Source: Castellaniella sp049651205
Lineage (GTDB): Bacteria > Pseudomonadota > Gammaproteobacteria > Burkholderiales > Burkholderiaceae_B
DNA: 64,000 nt
Assembly (NCBI RefSeq): GCF_049651205.1
Contig: NZ_JBASBR010000018.1
Location: 124,001 to 188,000, forward strand
Direction: 5' to 3'
This document shows, piece after piece, positions 45,140-54,146 of this stretch. The position numbers and the translations under genes are program-made. Each line of letters begins with the position of its first letter. Within the stretch, counting starts at the first letter, position 1. Below the pieces are notes generated by a model. The model had not been told where the DNA came from. It searched no databases and was given only the letters and a program-made list of their open reading frames with translations.

Positions 45140-45738
45140 TGGATTGCGCCGCCCAGTGTGGACAACGACGCTGTGAAGCAGGCGCCCAGCCGGCCCTGGG
45201 CAGCCAGGATGAGGTCGCAGCATTCGCGCACCGCGCCGTGCCCGCCGGTTTGTCCGGATACCCAGTGGGCGGCCTGGCCGATGTAAAAGGGCGCGTTGGG
45301 TACGCTGACGGCAAACCCCACGCGCTGGAGCGCGGGGAGGTCGATAATGTCATCGCCCATGTATCCCACGGCGTCTAGACTCAGCCCGGATTCTTGTGCG
45401 AGGGTCTCGACAGTGCCGATCTTATCGCGGATACCTTGCAGCACGGGCGAGATGCCCAGTTCGGCTGCCCGGCGGGCGGTAATGGCACTTTTACGCCCGC
45501 TCACCCATGCCACGCGAATGCCGTGTTCGCGCAGCAGGCGCAGGCCATGTCCGTCGAGAGCATTGAATGGCTTGACTGCCTCGCCGTGTTCGCTGTACCA
45601 GAGGCTGCCGTCGGTGAGTACGCCGTCGACATCGAACACCATGAGCCGCACCGCCTTGGCGCGCTCACGTACTTCGGGGCTGATGCGCGCCAGGATTTGT
45701 GCTTCGGTGGGATGAGAGAAGCCAGGGAGTTCGTTCAT
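45136..45738 (-). CDS. kdsC: 3-deoxy-D-manno-octulosonate 8-phosphate phosphatase KdsC
   Basis: A 200-residue type C0 HAD phosphatase releasing Kdo from Kdo-8-phosphate. Motif I FDVDGVLTDGSLWY, motif II VSGRKS, and motif III GYMGDDIIDLPAL. It is translationally coupled to kdsD upstream (one-base overlap) and lptC downstream. Confidence 0.94.
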   Translation of the reverse strand: MNELPGFSHPTEAQILARISPEVRERAKAVRLMVFDVDGVLTDGSLWYSEHGEAVKPFNALDGHGLRLLREHGIRVAWVSGRKSAITARRAAELGISPVLQGIRDKIGTVETLAQESGLSLDAVGYMGDDIIDLPALQRVGFAVSVPNAPFYIGQAAHWVSGQTGGHGAVRECCDLILAAQGRLGACFTASLSTLGGAIQ

Positions 45739-46727
45739 CAGATCACCTTTGCGGCCAGAAGATCGTGCATGTGCAGGGCTCCCAATAATAGACCGCCGGT
45801 GTCAAGCACCAGCATCTGGTTGAGTTTGTTGGCGTCCATGATGGTGGCCGCTTCGATGGCAGGTGCCCGGGCGTCGATGGCCCGGGGGTGCAGGCTCATG
45901 CCTGCGGACACCGGCAATGCCCGGATATCGCCGTGCTGGGCAATCATGCGGCGCAAATCGCCGTCGGTGAAAATCCCCACTGGATGATGCGCAGGATCGA
46001 CTACGATGGTCATGCCCATGCCTTTGGAGGACATCTCTGTGAGCGCATCAGGAATCAGGGTGTCGGGGCTGACGCAGGGCAGTGCCGCGCCGCTGCGCAT
46101 GATGTCGGATACCGAAGTAAGCAAGCGCCGTCCCAGGGCGCCGCCCGGATGCGAGCGGGCGAAATCTTCCTGGTTGAAGCCACGGGCCTCAAGGCAGGCC
46201 ACTGCAATGGCGTCTCCCAGAACCAAAGCCGCTGTGGTGCTGGCTGTGGGTGCCAGGTTCAGCGGACAGGCTTCTTGTGCCACCGCTGCATCCAGTGCGA
46301 TGTCGGCATTGTGGGCGAGTTCGGAATCGGGATGGCCTGTGATGGCGATGATGCGCGTGCCCATCCGCTTGGCCACCGAGATAATGGTGATGAGTTCTTG
46401 TGCCGATCCCGAGTACGAGATGGCCAGCAGGATATCCTGGCCTGTCAGCATCCCGAGATCGCCATGGATGGCTTCGGCTGCGTGCATGAAAAACGCAGGG
46501 GTACCGGTGGACGCCAGAGTGGCCGCGATTTTGCGGGCAATATGGCCGGATTTGCCAATGCCGGTAACCACGACACGCCCAGAGCAGGCCAAAATGGCCT
46601 GTACGGTGTTGTCGAACGAGGTGTCGATGCGCCCTTGCAAGGCCTGCAGCGCCTGGATTTCGGTAGTGAAGGTGCGCGAGGCACTGAGGCGCAGCGCCTG
46701 AGGTGTCATCTGCGGTAGAGTATGCAT
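45738..46727 (-). CDS. kdsD: Arabinose-5-phosphate isomerase KdsD
   Basis: A 329-residue enzyme making arabinose 5-phosphate for Kdo synthesis. The SIS domain (about 45-180) has VVTGIGKSGHIARKIAATL and ISYSGSAQELI, followed by two CBS domains (about 210-325). The start may be 46727 or 46709 (MTPQALRL); neither has a strong ribosome-binding site. First gene of the Kdo-Lpt operon, divergent from apt. Confidence 0.93.
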   Translation of the reverse strand: MHTLPQMTPQALRLSASRTFTTEIQALQALQGRIDTSFDNTVQAILACSGRVVVTGIGKSGHIARKIAATLASTGTPAFFMHAAEAIHGDLGMLTGQDILLAISYSGSAQELITIISVAKRMGTRIIAITGHPDSELAHNADIALDAAVAQEACPLNLAPTASTTAALVLGDAIAVACLEARGFNQEDFARSHPGGALGRRLLTSVSDIMRSGAALPCVSPDTLIPDALTEMSSKGMGMTIVVDPAHHPVGIFTDGDLRRMIAQHGDIRALPVSAGMSLHPRAIDARAPAIEAATIMDANKLNQMLVLDTGGLLLGALHMHDLLAAKVI

Positions 46728-46825
46728 CAGGCGATTTTACTGTGCCTGGCGGCTATTCGTCTGCACTAGACGATGGGATACTGCCAGAGGGCGCTTTTGC
46801 ACCCGGCGGGTGGTCAAAAAACCGA

Positions 46826-46856
46826 TTGGTTCAGGCCCCGCTCTGTGGGCTACACT
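46826..46856 (+). promoter_or_regulatory. Possible promoter of apt
   Basis: TACACT at 46851-46856 is a good -10, 34 bp before the apt start. The best -35 is TTGGTT at 46826-46831 with a long 19-bp spacer, so strength is doubtful. Confidence 0.3.
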
Positions 46857-46890
46857 GTGCCCGCCCAGATTTTTTCCACAGGATGATGTC

Positions 46891-47445
46891 ATGCAAACCG
46901 ATCCGGCCCAGTACATCCGCGACACGATCCGCACCGTACCCGACTGGCCCAAGCCCGGCGTGCAGTTTCGCGATATTACCCCTGTACTGCAAGACCCCCG
47001 ATCCTTCCGGGTATTGATCGACCTTTTTGTATATCGTTATATGCGCCAGCGCCTGGATCTCGTGGCAGGGATCGATGCGCGTGGTTTTATTGTCGGGTCG
47101 GTGCTGGCCTACGAGCTTAACCTTGGGTTTGTGCCGGTGCGCAAGCAGGGAAAGTTGCCGTTTCGCACGGTGGCCGAGCAATACGCACTGGAATACGGCA
47201 ATGCCACGGTAGAGATGCACACCGATTCTGTGCGCCCGGGCCAGCGGGTGCTGCTGATTGATGATCTCATCGCCACAGGCGGCACCATGATGGCTGCCAC
47301 GCGACTGTTGCAGCGCCTTGGGGCCAATGTGGCCGAGGCAGCCGCCATCATTGATTTGCCCGATTTAGGCGGCTCCAAGGCAGTTAAAGACTCTGGGTTG
47401 CCGGTATATACGGTGTGCGAATTCGAAACCGGCCCAGAGAACTGA
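46891..47445 (+). CDS. apt: Adenine phosphoribosyltransferase
   Basis: A 184-residue type I phosphoribosyltransferase that salvages adenine to AMP. It has FRDITPVLQDP, the GIDARGFIVGS substrate loop and the PRPP motif VLLIDDLIATGGTM. The start at 46891 (MQTDPAQYIR) gives the usual length; the frame runs further upstream without similarity. It converges on the large dehydrogenase gene 13 bp away. Confidence 0.94.
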   Translation: MQTDPAQYIRDTIRTVPDWPKPGVQFRDITPVLQDPRSFRVLIDLFVYRYMRQRLDLVAGIDARGFIVGSVLAYELNLGFVPVRKQGKLPFRTVAEQYALEYGNATVEMHTDSVRPGQRVLLIDDLIATGGTMMAATRLLQRLGANVAEAAAIIDLPDLGGSKAVKDSGLPVYTVCEFETGPEN

Positions 47446-47458
47446 TTGCTGCCAGACC

Positions 47459-50400
47459 TTACACCAGCACCCGCTCGATCCCTCCGGTATTGGCTGCTTT
47501 AACGTAATCCGGCATCCAGTTTTCGCCCAGCAGGTGCTTGGCCATTTCCACCACGATGTAGTCGGCAGACAGGCCCGTGTCTTGTTCGTAGCGTGCCAGC
47601 CCTTGCAGGCACGAGGGGCAGGACGTCACCATCTTTACCTCGCCTTCAAAGCCGTCGGCACGGATGGCTGCCGTATTTTTGGCCAGCTCTTCCTGTTTGC
47701 GAAACCGGATTTGGGTTGAAATATCGGGCCGCGATACGGCCAGCGTGCCGGATTCGCCACAGCAGCGATCCGTCTTGATGGCGTTCGATTCTCCCAGCAG
47801 CGATTTCACGGTTTTCATGGGATCTTGCTGCTTCATGGGGGTGTGACAGGGGTCGTGGTAGATGTAGCGCACGCCTTCGACCCCCGCGATATCCACACCT
47901 TTTTCAAGCAGGTATTCGTGGATGTCGATCAGCCTGCAACCCGGGAAAATCTTTTCAAATTCGTAGCGCTCTAGCTGGTCGTAGCACGTGCCACAGCTCA
48001 CCACCACGGTTTTGATATCCAGGTAGTTCAGGGTGGTGGCCATGCGATGAAACAACACCCGGTTGTCCGTCACCATCTGTGCTTCCTTGTCCACCAGGCC
48101 GTTGCCGCGTTGTGGGTAGCCGCAGCACAGATAGCCCGGGGGCAGCACAGTTTGTACGTTGACATGCCACAGCATGGCCTGGGTAGCCAGGCCAACCTGT
48201 GAGAACAGGCGCTCCGAGCCGCAGCCCGGAAAATAAAACACCGCTTCGCTGTCGGACGCCGTGGTGGCCGGGTTGCGGATGATCGGCACGATGTTGGGGT
48301 CTTCGATATCCAGCAATTTGCGCGCGGTCTGCTTGGGCAGGTTGCCGGGCATTTTTTTGTTGATGAAGTGGATCACTTGCTCACGCACCGGCGCCTTGCC
48401 CACGGTGGCGGGTGGCTGACGGGTTTGTTTTTTGGCGATAGGCGCCAGAAGATCGTGAGCCAGGCGCTGGGCCTTGTAGCCCAGGTCGATCATGGCCGTA
48501 CGTGTTGCCTTGATCACCCGGGGATCTTTGGCGTTGAGGAAGAACATCGAGGCCGCCGTGCCCGGGTTAAACGATTTTTGCCCCATACGACGCAGTAATG
48601 CACGCATTTCCATAGAGACATCACCAAAATCGATATCCACAGGGCAGGGGTTGTAGCACTTGTGGCACAAGGTACAGTGATCGCCCACGTCCTCGAATTC
48701 TTCCCAGTGCCGCAGGCTGACACCGCGTCGGGTTTGTTCTTCGTAGAGAAAAGCTTCGATCAGCAGGGAGGTGGCCAGGATCTTGTTGCGAGGCGAATAC
48801 AGCAAATTGGCCCGGGGCACGTGGGTGGCACACACTGGCTTGCATTTTCCGCAGCGCAGGCAATCCTTGATGGCGTTGGAAATTGCGCCAATTTCGCTGC
48901 GCTGCATGATCAGGGATTCATAACCCAGCAAATTGAAGCTGGGTGTCCAGGCTCGGGAGAGATCCGCCCCCGGCATCAGCTTACCGGCATTAAAGTGACC
49001 ATTGGGATCAATCGTTTGCTTGTACTGCTGAAATGGCGCCAGTTCTTCGTCGCTCAGAAATTCAAACTTGGTCAGCCCAATACCATGCTCGCCGGAGATC
49101 ACGCCATCCAGGCTGCGGGCAATCTGCATGATACGGGCCACCGCTGCATTGGCCTCGCGCAGCATGTCGTAATCGTCAGAGTTGACCGGGATATTGGTGT
49201 GCACATTGCCGTCGCCGGCGTGCATGTGCAAAGCCACAAACACGCGGCTTTTAAGAACTTGATCGTGGGTGGCTTGCAGCCCGGCCAGCACAGCCGCGCA
49301 CTCGGCCCCGGCAAACAGCCGCTCCAGTGGGGCGCGAATGTCGGTTTTCCAGGAAATTCTCAGGCTGTGATCCTGCACGATATCAATCATGCAGGTATCG
49401 GGCTGTGCGGTCAGGCGGGCCGGCAGGGCGGGGATTTGCCCGATCAGGCCCAGCGCATCCAGCGTCTCGGCATGATCAACCAGGCGGGCATCCAGGTTCT
49501 CCAGAATCCATGTCCAGCTCCGGCGTACCTGCTCCAGTACATCCAGTGCCTCCTGACGCCTGGCGGACAGCACCACGTCGCGGGTATGAGTCGCGTCGTC
49601 GACGTCTTCGGATTTTCCCAGCGGTAGGTCGCCTTGCAGGTAGGTGTCCAGCGCGTCGATCAGACGCAACTTGTTGCGGGTGGATAGCTCTATATTGATG
49701 CGTTCGATGGCGTCTGTATATTCGCCCATCCGCGCCAGTGGGATCACAACGTCTTCGTTGATCTTGAACGCGTTGGTGTGGCGCGAGATGGCCGCGGTGC
49801 GGGCGCGGTCGAGCCAGAATTTCTTGCGGGCTTCGGGGCTGACGGCAATAAATCCCTCACCCTCGCGCGAGTTGGCAATACGAACGACTTCGCTGGATGC
49901 GCGTGCCACGGTCTGCTCATCATCGCCGACAATATCGCCAATCAGAACCATCTTGGGCAGGATGCCTCGCCGGCTTTTGGTGGCGTAGCCCACGGCGCGC
50001 AGATAGCGCTCGTCCAGATGTTCCAGGCCCGCCAGCAGGGCACCCTGGGCGCGGCCTTCGGTGTCCAGATAGTGTTTTACCTCGACAATCGAGGGGACAG
50101 CGTCGCGCGCCTGGCCGAAGAATTCCATGCACACAGTGCGCGTGTGGCTCGGCATCCGGTGCAAAATCCAGCGCGCTGCTGTGATCAGGCCGTCACAGCC
50201 TTCTTTTTGCACACCTGGCAGCCCGGCCAAAAATTTGTCTGTGACATCCTTGCCCAGCCCCGCCTTACGAAAACGTCTACCCTCGATCGTGAGAATGTCG
50301 GTTTTGAGCAGGGTATGGCCAGGGGCCTGATGGCCGTCAAACCATTTCAGCTCGAACCGGACCTGCGCGGCCTCATGGATTTTGCCCAGGTTGTGGTCCA

Positions 50401-51391
50401 GCCGGGTAACGTCCAGCCAGTTGCCTTGTGGGTCTACCATGCGCCACCAGGCAAGGTTGTCCAATGCGGTGCCCCATAGCACCGCTTTTTTGCCGCCGGC
50501 ATTCATGGCGACATTGCCACCCACGCAAGAAGCATCTGCTGAGGTGGGATCCACCGCAAACACCCGGCCGGCGGCCTCGGCGGCCTCGGCCACGCGGCGT
50601 GTCACCACACCGGCGCCCGTCAGGATGGTATGAACCGGCGCTTCGACGCCTGGCAGGTGCATGATTTCTACCGTGCCGATGGCATCCAGTTTCTCGGTAT
50701 TGATCACGGCCGAGCGCCAGCTTAAGGGGATGGCACCACCTGTGTAGCCGGTGCCACCGCCACGCGGCACAATGGTCAGGCCAAGCTCGATACAGGCTCG
50801 CACCAGGCCGGCGATTTCGTCTTCGGTGTCAGGCATTAGCACCACAAACGGGTATTCAACCCGCCAATCGGTGGCGTCCGTCACGTGGGACACCCGTGAC
50901 AGGCCATCAAAGCGGATGTTGTCGGCTGCTGTCAGGCGTGACAGTTGTTTGAAGGCACGGCGCCGCATGTGTTCGACTTCGACAAAGCTGTCTTCAAAAG
51001 ACTGCACAGCCAGACGGGCAGCGTCCAGCAATTGTTGGACTTGCTCGTCCCGCGTGCCGTGGTCGTCATCGCGGCGCTTATCGATCTCATCCAGACGATG
51101 CCTGAGCGCCTCTGCCAGCTGGTGGCGGCGTTTCGGGTTGTCCAGGAGATCGTCCTGCAGATAAGGGTTGCGTTGTACTACCCAGATATCACCCAGCACT
51201 TCAAACAGCATCCGTGCAGAGCGCCCGGTGCGTCGCTCTCCGCGCAGGTTGGACAGCAGCTGCCATGCAGGTGCGCCCAGCAGCCGGCAGACGATTTCTC
51301 GATCAGACCAGGAGGTGTAGTTGTAGGGGATTTCGCGCAGGCGTGGCGGCTGAGCAGGTGCAAGCAATGCAGCAGAAGTGGGGGCGTTCAT
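47459..51391 (-). CDS. Large FAD-linked oxidase fused to an Fe-S / CCG-domain heterodisulfide-type module (DUF3683 type)
   Basis: A 1310-residue fusion. An N-terminal region of the DUF3683 type (about 25-150) is followed by an FAD-binding PCMH domain (about 195-400, with PRGGGTGYTGGA) and an FAD-oxidase C domain (about 420-790, HMHAGDGNVHTNIPV). Two 4Fe-4S motifs follow (CLRCGKCKPVC near 842, CTLCHKCYNPCPV near 904), then two cysteine-rich CCG domains (CCGYPQRGNG near 1087, CCGESGT near 1207, SCPSC near 1257). The parts match GlcD plus GlcF of glycolate/lactate oxidase. It probably oxidises a 2-hydroxy acid and passes electrons to quinone; the substrate is unknown. Start 51391 (MNAPTSAAL). 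Confidence 0.85.
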   Translation of the reverse strand: MNAPTSAALLAPAQPPRLREIPYNYTSWSDREIVCRLLGAPAWQLLSNLRGERRTGRSARMLFEVLGDIWVVQRNPYLQDDLLDNPKRRHQLAEALRHRLDEIDKRRDDDHGTRDEQVQQLLDAARLAVQSFEDSFVEVEHMRRRAFKQLSRLTAADNIRFDGLSRVSHVTDATDWRVEYPFVVLMPDTEDEIAGLVRACIELGLTIVPRGGGTGYTGGAIPLSWRSAVINTEKLDAIGTVEIMHLPGVEAPVHTILTGAGVVTRRVAEAAEAAGRVFAVDPTSADASCVGGNVAMNAGGKKAVLWGTALDNLAWWRMVDPQGNWLDVTRLDHNLGKIHEAAQVRFELKWFDGHQAPGHTLLKTDILTIEGRRFRKAGLGKDVTDKFLAGLPGVQKEGCDGLITAARWILHRMPSHTRTVCMEFFGQARDAVPSIVEVKHYLDTEGRAQGALLAGLEHLDERYLRAVGYATKSRRGILPKMVLIGDIVGDDEQTVARASSEVVRIANSREGEGFIAVSPEARKKFWLDRARTAAISRHTNAFKINEDVVIPLARMGEYTDAIERINIELSTRNKLRLIDALDTYLQGDLPLGKSEDVDDATHTRDVVLSARRQEALDVLEQVRRSWTWILENLDARLVDHAETLDALGLIGQIPALPARLTAQPDTCMIDIVQDHSLRISWKTDIRAPLERLFAGAECAAVLAGLQATHDQVLKSRVFVALHMHAGDGNVHTNIPVNSDDYDMLREANAAVARIMQIARSLDGVISGEHGIGLTKFEFLSDEELAPFQQYKQTIDPNGHFNAGKLMPGADLSRAWTPSFNLLGYESLIMQRSEIGAISNAIKDCLRCGKCKPVCATHVPRANLLYSPRNKILATSLLIEAFLYEEQTRRGVSLRHWEEFEDVGDHCTLCHKCYNPCPVDIDFGDVSMEMRALLRRMGQKSFNPGTAASMFFLNAKDPRVIKATRTAMIDLGYKAQRLAHDLLAPIAKKQTRQPPATVGKAPVREQVIHFINKKMPGNLPKQTARKLLDIEDPNIVPIIRNPATTASDSEAVFYFPGCGSERLFSQVGLATQAMLWHVNVQTVLPPGYLCCGYPQRGNGLVDKEAQMVTDNRVLFHRMATTLNYLDIKTVVVSCGTCYDQLERYEFEKIFPGCRLIDIHEYLLEKGVDIAGVEGVRYIYHDPCHTPMKQQDPMKTVKSLLGESNAIKTDRCCGESGTLAVSRPDISTQIRFRKQEELAKNTAAIRADGFEGEVKMVTSCPSCLQGLARYEQDTGLSADYIVVEMAKHLLGENWMPDYVKAANTGGIERVLV

Positions 51392-51513
51392 GCGATCTTG
51401 AATAGGGCGGGTTAAGTACCCCTGCTGTGGCCAGGGGTATCGCCCTAGTGTAAAGGCAAAGTGCTGCTGCACGCGCAGGAATGACGGCTGTCACCCCTGC
51501 GTGTTGTTCTTTG

Positions 51514-52527
51514 TCAGCTGCCCGCTTTGTCGTGCATGTTCGGGAAGAACAAATCCTTCCAGCTGTCAGGCTTCTTCTGGATGAACTTGATGCTGTACAT
51601 GAAATCCACAAATTTCATGACGTTCTTGGGTGTCGTGGTGAATTCAACATCCGGTGATTTCAGGATATCCAGATAGAACTCGACCGGTTCTTTTTGCTTG
51701 GTGACGTCCACATACAGCTGGGCAGCGGCTCTTGGGTCTTTGTTGATGAAGTCGATCGCCTGGTTGAAGGCTTCAACAAAGGCCTTGTATGTCTTGGGGT
51801 TTTGATCCGCAAATTTCTGGGTCGCCCAGACGATGTTGAAGGTATGCGGGCCGCCCGTGACGTCGTAAGAGTTCAGCACCATATGCACCCGTGGATCTTT
51901 CAGCTCGATGTACTGATAGGGAGGCGAGGTGAAGTGGCTGTTGATCTCGCTGCTGCCCGAGAGCAATGCGGCCATGCCGTCCGGGTGTGACTGGGTAACC
52001 GTCAGTGCGTCCAGCTTGTTTTGTTGCCCTTTGCCAAATGTTTGCTCGGCGGCCATTTGCAGGGTGATGGCCTGGATGGAAACCTTTACGGCCGGTAACG
52101 CAATGCGATCCTTTTCGGTGAAGTCTTTTAAGGTTTTGACATTGGGGTTACGCGTAGTGAGCATCAACGGCATGGCATTCATTGCCGTGACGCCCTTGAC
52201 GTTCATATTGCCTTTTGTCTTGGCCCACAAGGTGACAAACGGCCCGACACCTCCCGAAGCAAAATGCAGGTCACCCGACAAGATGGCGTCGTTCATGACG
52301 TTGCCGCCCGCAAATCGGGCCCAGTTCACCTCTACGTCGCCCAAGCCCTCTTTTTTGGCCTGTTTTTTGAGCAATTGCTGGTCTTTCATGACGAGCAGTG
52401 GCAGGTAGCTGATGCCGTACTGCTGAGCGATATTGATGGTTTTGACTTCGGCGAGCGAAACTGAACAGGCAGTTGACAAAATCAGGCCGCCGACAATGGC
52501 AGGCACTAGCTTCCGAGTGAATTGCAT
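51514..52527 (-). CDS. ABC transporter substrate-binding protein, sulfonate/nitrate (NMT1/SsuA-like) type
   Basis: A 337-residue exported binding protein. Signal peptide of about 26 residues (ending SVSLA), then the two-lobe NMT1/THI5-type fold with INIAQQYGISYLPLLVMKD and GGNVMNDAILSGDLHFASGG. This family binds sulfonates, taurine, nitrate or pyrimidine precursors. No permease or ATPase is adjacent; the only matching pair lies at 60360-62046, beyond the dehydrogenase operon, next to suyAB. A sulfonate ligand is therefore inferred. AGGAGA precedes the start. The gene faces the SdhB-like operon divergently. Confidence 0.85.
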   Translation of the reverse strand: MQFTRKLVPAIVGGLILSTACSVSLAEVKTINIAQQYGISYLPLLVMKDQQLLKKQAKKEGLGDVEVNWARFAGGNVMNDAILSGDLHFASGGVGPFVTLWAKTKGNMNVKGVTAMNAMPLMLTTRNPNVKTLKDFTEKDRIALPAVKVSIQAITLQMAAEQTFGKGQQNKLDALTVTQSHPDGMAALLSGSSEINSHFTSPPYQYIELKDPRVHMVLNSYDVTGGPHTFNIVWATQKFADQNPKTYKAFVEAFNQAIDFINKDPRAAAQLYVDVTKQKEPVEFYLDILKSPDVEFTTTPKNVMKFVDFMYSIKFIQKKPDSWKDLFFPNMHDKAGS

Positions 52528-52555
52528 GGTTTGTCTCCTAATAATTATGTCTATT

Positions 52556-52607
52556 GATACGAGGTCCTGCGAAAAGAGATACGAGCTTCATGGGGGAAGT
52601 TTCGTAT
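52556..52607. promoter_or_regulatory. ATACGA repeats upstream of the binding-protein gene
   Basis: GATACGAG occurs at 52556-52563 and again at 52578-52585, 22 bp apart (about two helical turns), and the inverted form TCGTAT lies at 52602-52607. They are just upstream of the binding-protein ribosome-binding site, so an operator or leader structure is possible. Confidence 0.35.
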
Positions 52608-52760
52608 GGTGGTTAAAAAAAATTTGCCCTTTTATAAATCTTTGCTGAGCTGAAAATTAAATAAATTGTAAATAAGCCAGCAGCTGAAAAAATATTCTGC
52701 GATTCATCATTAAAAATATGATTTACAGAAATTTTTCTTGAATTGTTGGTTTATAAATAG

Positions 52761-52787
52761 AATCATGTATTGATAAAAAACATGATT
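52761..52787. promoter_or_regulatory. Inverted repeat AATCATGT-N11-ACATGATT
   Basis: Perfect 8-bp arms at 52761-52768 and 52780-52787 with an 11-bp AT-rich spacer. Operator-like, in the divergent region. The binder is unknown; the GntR/UTRA regulator at 62053 is the only local candidate. Confidence 0.4.
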
Positions 52788-52799
52788 TATGAGGAAAAT

Positions 52800-52820
52800 G
52801 ATATGTCCTTGCGACATATC
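52800..52820. promoter_or_regulatory. Inverted repeat GATATGTC-N5-GACATATC
   Basis: Perfect 8-bp arms at 52800-52807 and 52813-52820 with a 5-bp spacer, 13 bp after the preceding repeat. It has the size and symmetry of a dimer operator. No T run follows, so a terminator is unlikely. Confidence 0.45.
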
Positions 52821-53079
52821 CCTGTCATCTCCGGTATCCAGGAAATCATAGGTGCGCACTTTCTGTGTGTCAATTGGTGATTTTGCGACGACAGTTTGCT
52901 TTGCCCCGTCTTATCCTGTTGTGGCGCCTTGTGTGCTCAGATAGCTAAAGAAAAATTTTTGAATTAGCCAAAAATTACTCGCTTTTCTTTTTCTTTCATA
53001 AGCCGAAGAATAAATAAAACAAAGCCACCTGATCGAAAAAAGACCAGGCCCCGTATGGTGTCGTAATGGAGTCCAAGCC

Positions 53080-53802
53080 TTGAATGCCAGTCATTTACGC
53101 GCAAAAGTCTGGCGCGGTACTGAAAACGGTGATTTTGTCACCTATGACGTGCCACGCAACGAAAGCCAGACCGTGCTTGATGTAGTTACCTATATTCAAC
53201 GTCATCTGGATAGCACGCTGTCCTACCGATTTTCCTGTCGAGTCGGCATGTGCGGCTCCTGCGCCATGAATGTCAATGGCATCGCACGCTGGACCTGTCG
53301 CACCCATGTGTCCAAGGTCTTGAAAGGCGATGTACTGGAAATTGCCCCCTTGTCCAATTTGCCAGTCATCAAAGATCTTGCAACCGACATGAAGGTCTTT
53401 TTTGACAAGTGGGCGCGCGCCATGGGCCAGTTTCATGGGTCAAAAACGCGGCATGATGAGTTTGCGCTGGTGGATCCAGCCTCAAAAGAACGTGTGGCTG
53501 CTGCAGATGGCACTGAGTGCATTGGTTGTGGCGTTTGCTATTCCTCATGCGATGTCGTCACCTGGCTACCGGATTTTCTGGGGCCGGCCGCCCTGAACCG
53601 TTCCTGGACCTTGATGAATGATGTCCGTGACGTCAAGCATGCGGAGCGCCTGGAAGTGGTGGCGGGCGACGCCGGATGCCATTCCTGTCATACGCAGGGT
53701 TCTTGCACGGAGCGCTGTCCCAAGCATATTGCACCCAGCTTCAGTATTGCCGGGCTCAAGCAGCTGACTGTCACAGAAGCGATCTGGGGCAAGAAGTCAT
53801 GA
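53080..53802 (+). CDS. Succinate dehydrogenase/fumarate reductase-like iron-sulfur subunit
   Basis: A 240-residue SdhB/FrdB-family protein. Ligands for [2Fe-2S] lie in CRVGMCGSC plus a following Cys, for [4Fe-4S] in CIGCGVCYSSC, and for [3Fe-4S] in CHTQGSCTERCPKHI, so electron transfer to quinone is expected. The start is TTG at 53080, supported by GGAG nine bases upstream; nearby ATGs are out of frame. It overlaps the next gene by four bases and heads an operon in the order B-anchor-anchor-hydratase-A. This differs from the sdhCDAB order usual for the TCA-cycle enzyme, so it is probably a second, specialised complex. Confidence 0.85.
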   Translation: MNASHLRAKVWRGTENGDFVTYDVPRNESQTVLDVVTYIQRHLDSTLSYRFSCRVGMCGSCAMNVNGIARWTCRTHVSKVLKGDVLEIAPLSNLPVIKDLATDMKVFFDKWARAMGQFHGSKTRHDEFALVDPASKERVAAADGTECIGCGVCYSSCDVVTWLPDFLGPAALNRSWTLMNDVRDVKHAERLEVVAGDAGCHSCHTQGSCTERCPKHIAPSFSIAGLKQLTVTEAIWGKKS

Positions 53803-54146
53803 GCAACCGTGCCACTTTGCAGACCCGGTTCTGGTATTGGCAGCACGTCAGCGCTGCCGTGCTGACACTATGTATCGTGGTGCATATCGGTGTCATTTTC
53901 TATGCCATGCGAGGGGGGCTGACAGGCTCAGAGATCCTCGAGCGCACGCGTGGCAACTGGGTGTTTGGCACTTTTTATGCGGTGTTTGTGCTGGCCTGTG
54001 CAGTGCATGTTTTTGGCGGCCTGCGCAATGTGGCTCAAGAGTGGTTTGCCATGGGCCGCACGGGCGCGTTGCTTTTTGCCAGGCTGTTCAGTGCAGCCAT
54101 CCTGGTTTTGGGCCTTGTGGCCGTTTACGCGGTGACAACATCATGA
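53799..54146 (+). CDS. Succinate dehydrogenase/fumarate reductase-like membrane anchor, first (SdhC-like)
   Basis: A 115-residue membrane protein with three hydrophobic helices (about 18-40, 58-78, 90-112). Histidines in QHVSAAVL, VVHIGVIF and AVHVFGGLRN are candidate heme b ligands. The ATG at 53799 overlaps the Fe-S gene stop (ATGA), and its own stop overlaps the next anchor in the same way. Assignment rests on position, size and topology rather than strong motifs. Confidence 0.75.
   Translation: MSNRATLQTRFWYWQHVSAAVLTLCIVVHIGVIFYAMRGGLTGSEILERTRGNWVFGTFYAVFVLACAVHVFGGLRNVAQEWFAMGRTGALLFARLFSAAILVLGLVAVYAVTTS

Larger units (their letters stand above)
52528..53079. other. AT-rich divergent intergenic region, no gene seen
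   Basis: About 550 bp, clearly richer in A+T than its surroundings, separating the binding-protein gene from the SdhB-like operon. It holds the repeats listed separately at 52556-52607, 52761-52787 and 52800-52820 and must carry both promoters. No convincing coding sequence or structured RNA was recognised. Confidence 0.7.

Noticed and set aside
51474..51501. CGCAGG/CCTGCG inverted repeat between the binding-protein and large oxidase genes
   Set aside because: Six-bp arms and no T run, so a terminator is not supported.
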